A stretch of 64,000 nucleotides of DNA, from contig JBDVOA010000031.1 in the NCBI GenBank assembly GCA_039969355.1, forward strand, positions 186,001 through 250,000, in the 5' to 3' direction. The position numbers and the translations under genes are program-made. This document shows, in pieces, positions 61,906 to 64,000 of the stretch (its first letter is position 1; each line of letters begins with the position of its first letter). This stretch comes from JL08 sp039969355. Its GTDB lineage: Bacteria; Pseudomonadota; Alphaproteobacteria; Rhodobacterales; Rhodobacteraceae. Under the pieces are notes generated by a model. That model saw only the letters and a program-made list of their open reading frames with translations. It was not told the origin of the DNA and ran no database searches.

Positions 61906-63219
61906 TTACCCCCGCATTGATCGGCTGAAGTAGTCAGTCAACGGCTTAGTGAGGTAGCTGAGCGGCGTTCTCTCATCAGTCTTGATGAATATTTCAACCG
62001 GCATACCGGGCAAAACTGTATTTTCTCCCAGCTTTTCCATTTCGCCCTCACCGGGCAGTACTTGGACCCGGTAATAGGTTTGCCCTGTCACATCGTCGGT
62101 CAACGCATCCGCCGAGACCGTTGTGATATTGCCGGACAGCTCCGGCGTTACACGTTGTTCAAATGCCGAAAAACGGAGCCCGGCTGGCTGTCCAAGATAG
62201 ACCTGATCGATGTGTACTGGATCAACACGCCCGACGATGACCAATGGCTGATCCTGCGGGATCACATACATAATCGGAGCACCTGCCTGAACCACCGAGC
62301 GGACAGCAAAAACCGAGGAGCCGTAAATGACGCCACTGACAGGCGCGCGAATGTCGAGCCGGTCAAGTCGTTCAACAATCCCCAACCGCCGTTCGGCTAA
62401 TTCGATCTGTTGGTACTGAACATCGCGCAGCGTTGCGATGGCTTCCTCGCGACGGGTTGTTTCAAGGCGCAATATTTCGATATTCAAGGCAGCAATCTCT
62501 CCCTTGATTCGCGCGATATTCGCCTCAAGACCTCCGATGCCTCCCAACAGATCAGCCCGCTCGCGTTGCAATGCGGACACGCGAACACTTTGGGCTAGGC
62601 CTTTTTTTAAAAGGGTTTGCTGATCACGTAACTCAGTCCCGAACAAATCCAGCTGAATTTGCAAGGCTTGCAGCTGCGCCTCAGCGCCAGAAATCTCTGC
62701 CCTGCTCTGTGAAATCTGCTCGCCCAGTTGTTCCGCTTCCTGAGCTGCGGATGACCGTCGAGCTTCAAACAGGTTTTGTTGCCCGTCAACCTGTTCCATT
62801 ACGTCGGCATCGCGTGCAGCCCGCACAAGAAGAGCATCGTCAAACCTGATCTCAGATGCGCCGTCGCGTTCAGCGATGAGACGTGCCCTGCGGGCGGACA
62901 ACTCAGCCAATTGACCATCCAGGATCACCAGTTCCGAGCGTAACAGCGTGTCATCAAACCGAATAAGAGTCTGGCCGGCCAGGACAGATTCACCGTTTTT
63001 GGAGAGAATGTCGCCGACCACACCGCCGTCGGGATGCTGAATGACCTGCCGATTGGACTCCACTTCGATAAGGCCAGCGGCCACAACGGCACCAGCCAGT
63101 TTTGTATGGATGCTCCAAAAGCCCAGCCCCCCGACGAGAAGCAACAACGCGCTGAATCCCACGACCAAGGGCAGCGTAGCACGCTGGTAACGGCGGGCGG
63201 CAAGCACACGCCTCACCAT
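61906..63219 (-). CDS. Type I secretion membrane fusion protein (HlyD/PrtE family)
   Basis: A 437-aa adaptor that links an inner-membrane ABC exporter with an outer-membrane channel. One N-terminal membrane segment (LPLVVGFSALLLLVGGLGFW) is followed by the lipoyl half-motif QVIQHPDGGVVGDILSKNGE, a long coiled coil (about residues 110-290, rich in Gln, Leu and Ala) and the second lipoyl half APVSGVIYGSSVFAVRSVVQ. The C-terminus ends with ERTPLSYLTKPLTDYFSRSMRG, a PrtE-type signature. The ATG overlaps the upstream ABC gene stop by one base. Confidence 0.92.
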   Translation of the reverse strand: MVRRVLAARRYQRATLPLVVGFSALLLLVGGLGFWSIHTKLAGAVVAAGLIEVESNRQVIQHPDGGVVGDILSKNGESVLAGQTLIRFDDTLLRSELVILDGQLAELSARRARLIAERDGASEIRFDDALLVRAARDADVMEQVDGQQNLFEARRSSAAQEAEQLGEQISQSRAEISGAEAQLQALQIQLDLFGTELRDQQTLLKKGLAQSVRVSALQRERADLLGGIGGLEANIARIKGEIAALNIEILRLETTRREEAIATLRDVQYQQIELAERRLGIVERLDRLDIRAPVSGVIYGSSVFAVRSVVQAGAPIMYVIPQDQPLVIVGRVDPVHIDQVYLGQPAGLRFSAFEQRVTPELSGNITTVSADALTDDVTGQTYYRVQVLPGEGEMEKLGENTVLPGMPVEIFIKTDERTPLSYLTKPLTDYFSRSMRG

Positions 63220-64000
63220 CAGGACGCCGCCGGCTGATAAAACTTGCGCCTGATATCAACCGCGTTCTTGATTTGCGATTTCAAAACCTCGTCACGCGGC
63301 CCGGACGAGACAATAAGACCGTGATCCAGAACAACCAGAGAGTCACACTCAGCAATCGCAGTTGGTCTGTGGGTCATCACAATCACGGCCTTACCCTCGG
63401 CCTTGAAATCACGGATCGTTTGATTAAGCGCCTCTGAACCATCCGCGTCCAGCGCGGAATTGGGCTCATCGAGGATCAATAGCACCGGATCCCCATAAAG
63501 CGCACGTGCCAGGGCGACACGCTGGCGCTGGCCACCGGACAAACGGCTTTGATTGCCCTCCAAAACCGTATCGTACCCGTTAGGTAAAGTCAGGATCATC
63601 TCATGGGCATTGGCGCGTTTGGCCGCTGCAACAATCGCAACCCCATCTGCGTTAATCTCCATCCGTGCTATATTTTCGGCAATGGTTCCCCCCAGCAACG
63701 TTACATTCTGTGGCAAATATCCAATGTAACGTCCCAGTTGGTCAGGATCGTATTGGTCCAGCTTTGCCCCGCCCAGGCGCACTTCTCCGCTGGCGGGAGT
63801 CCACAAGCCCAGGATGGTCTTCGCAATTGAAGACTTGCCTGATCCGCTGCGGCCGATAATGCCGAGAGCCTCACCCGGATTGATCTCAAGTTGAATGTTT
63901 TTTAGCGTCGCGGCTTTTGCGCCGGGTGGAACTACGATGACCGATTTGACACTCAACCGGGCGTCAGGCCTTGGCAGCGGCGTAACTGCTATTGCCTTCG
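63219..64000 (-). CDS. Type I secretion ABC ATPase/permease (PrtD-like), C-terminal part (runs off window end)
   Basis: Only the nucleotide-binding domain is in the window; the frame stays open to the edge. Visible motifs are Walker A GIIGRSGSGKSSIAKTILG, the Q-loop region, the signature LSGGQRQRVALARALYGDP, Walker B LLILDEPNSALD and the H-loop MTHRPTA. The preceding linker LPRPDARLSVKSVIVVPPGAK matches PrtD-type exporters that fuse a membrane domain before it. It should export a protein such as an RTX-type or S-layer-like substrate with the adjacent adaptor. The substrate gene is not in the window. Confidence 0.9.
   Translation of the reverse strand, partial: KAIAVTPLPRPDARLSVKSVIVVPPGAKAATLKNIQLEINPGEALGIIGRSGSGKSSIAKTILGLWTPASGEVRLGGAKLDQYDPDQLGRYIGYLPQNVTLLGGTIAENIARMEINADGVAIVAAAKRANAHEMILTLPNGYDTVLEGNQSRLSGGQRQRVALARALYGDPVLLILDEPNSALDADGSEALNQTIRDFKAEGKAVIVMTHRPTAIAECDSLVVLDHGLIVSSGPRDEVLKSQIKNAVDIRRKFYQPAAS

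Noticed and set aside
1..64000. CRISPR arrays, IS elements, prophage or integrative-element genes
   Set aside because: No regular repeat-spacer pattern, transposase, integrase or phage structural gene was found on either strand, and no attachment-site repeat was seen flanking the single tRNA.

Overview
The window is chromosomal DNA from an alphaproteobacterium, most likely of the Roseobacter group (Rhodobacteraceae). The evidence is the mix of families: RpoH with its own heat-shock promoter, a dimethylglycine/sarcosine dehydrogenase-like protein, pseudouridine catabolism genes, Roseobacter-type Hint_2 proteins, an MprF-like lysyltransferase and many transport genes. Species cannot be named from the sequence alone. 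Gene density is high. No phage, IS element or CRISPR array was seen.

1-11,400 (minus strand): one long, tightly packed gene run. It holds a dipeptide-type ABC importer (dppA, dppB, dppC, dppD, dppF), an M24 aminopeptidase-like gene, a fold-type IV aminotransferase, an isoaspartyl dipeptidase, cyanophycinase and cyanophycin synthetase (cut by the window edge). Together they could import (beta-)aspartyl dipeptides, store Asp and Arg as cyanophycin, and mobilise them again. This is the most coherent metabolic system in the window.

11,600-27,200: mostly housekeeping and small accessory genes. They include a GST-like protein, a secreted metallo-beta-lactamase-fold protein, a dienelactone hydrolase-like protein, M32 carboxypeptidase, heme A synthase, TrmJ, a ThiE-like protein, HupE/UreJ and DUF4198 genes, psuK-psuG, two unknown membrane/secreted proteins, a DUF502 protein, and a 3-hydroxybutyrate dehydrogenase-patatin pair.

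27,500-39,500: a candidate small RNA on the minus strand, with promoter, two stem-loops and a U-tract; an orphan YejA-like binding protein with an AraC regulator; an acyl-CoA ligase/FrnE/MFS run; a class III aminotransferase; tRNA-Asp; an FAD/GcvT-type demethylating dehydrogenase; and a MobA-like nucleotidyltransferase.

39,500-45,300: two Hint-domain genes (the second lacks both the usual Cys and His), AT-rich spacers, rpoH with a sigma-32-type promoter and strong terminator, a frameshifted msrQ, and a small secreted-protein gene with an in-frame amber codon.

44,700-55,000: an envelope-defence block. It holds a rhomboid-like gene, MprF, a NodT/HlyD/DUF3302 export set, a two-component system, and a divergent Deg-type protease.

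55,000-60,400: a decaying hexuronate catabolic cluster. uxuA and two Gfo/Idh oxidoreductases are intact, but the GntR regulator and a sugar ABC transporter survive only as remnants. The window ends with a P450 and a type I secretion adaptor/ATPase pair (ATPase cut by the edge).
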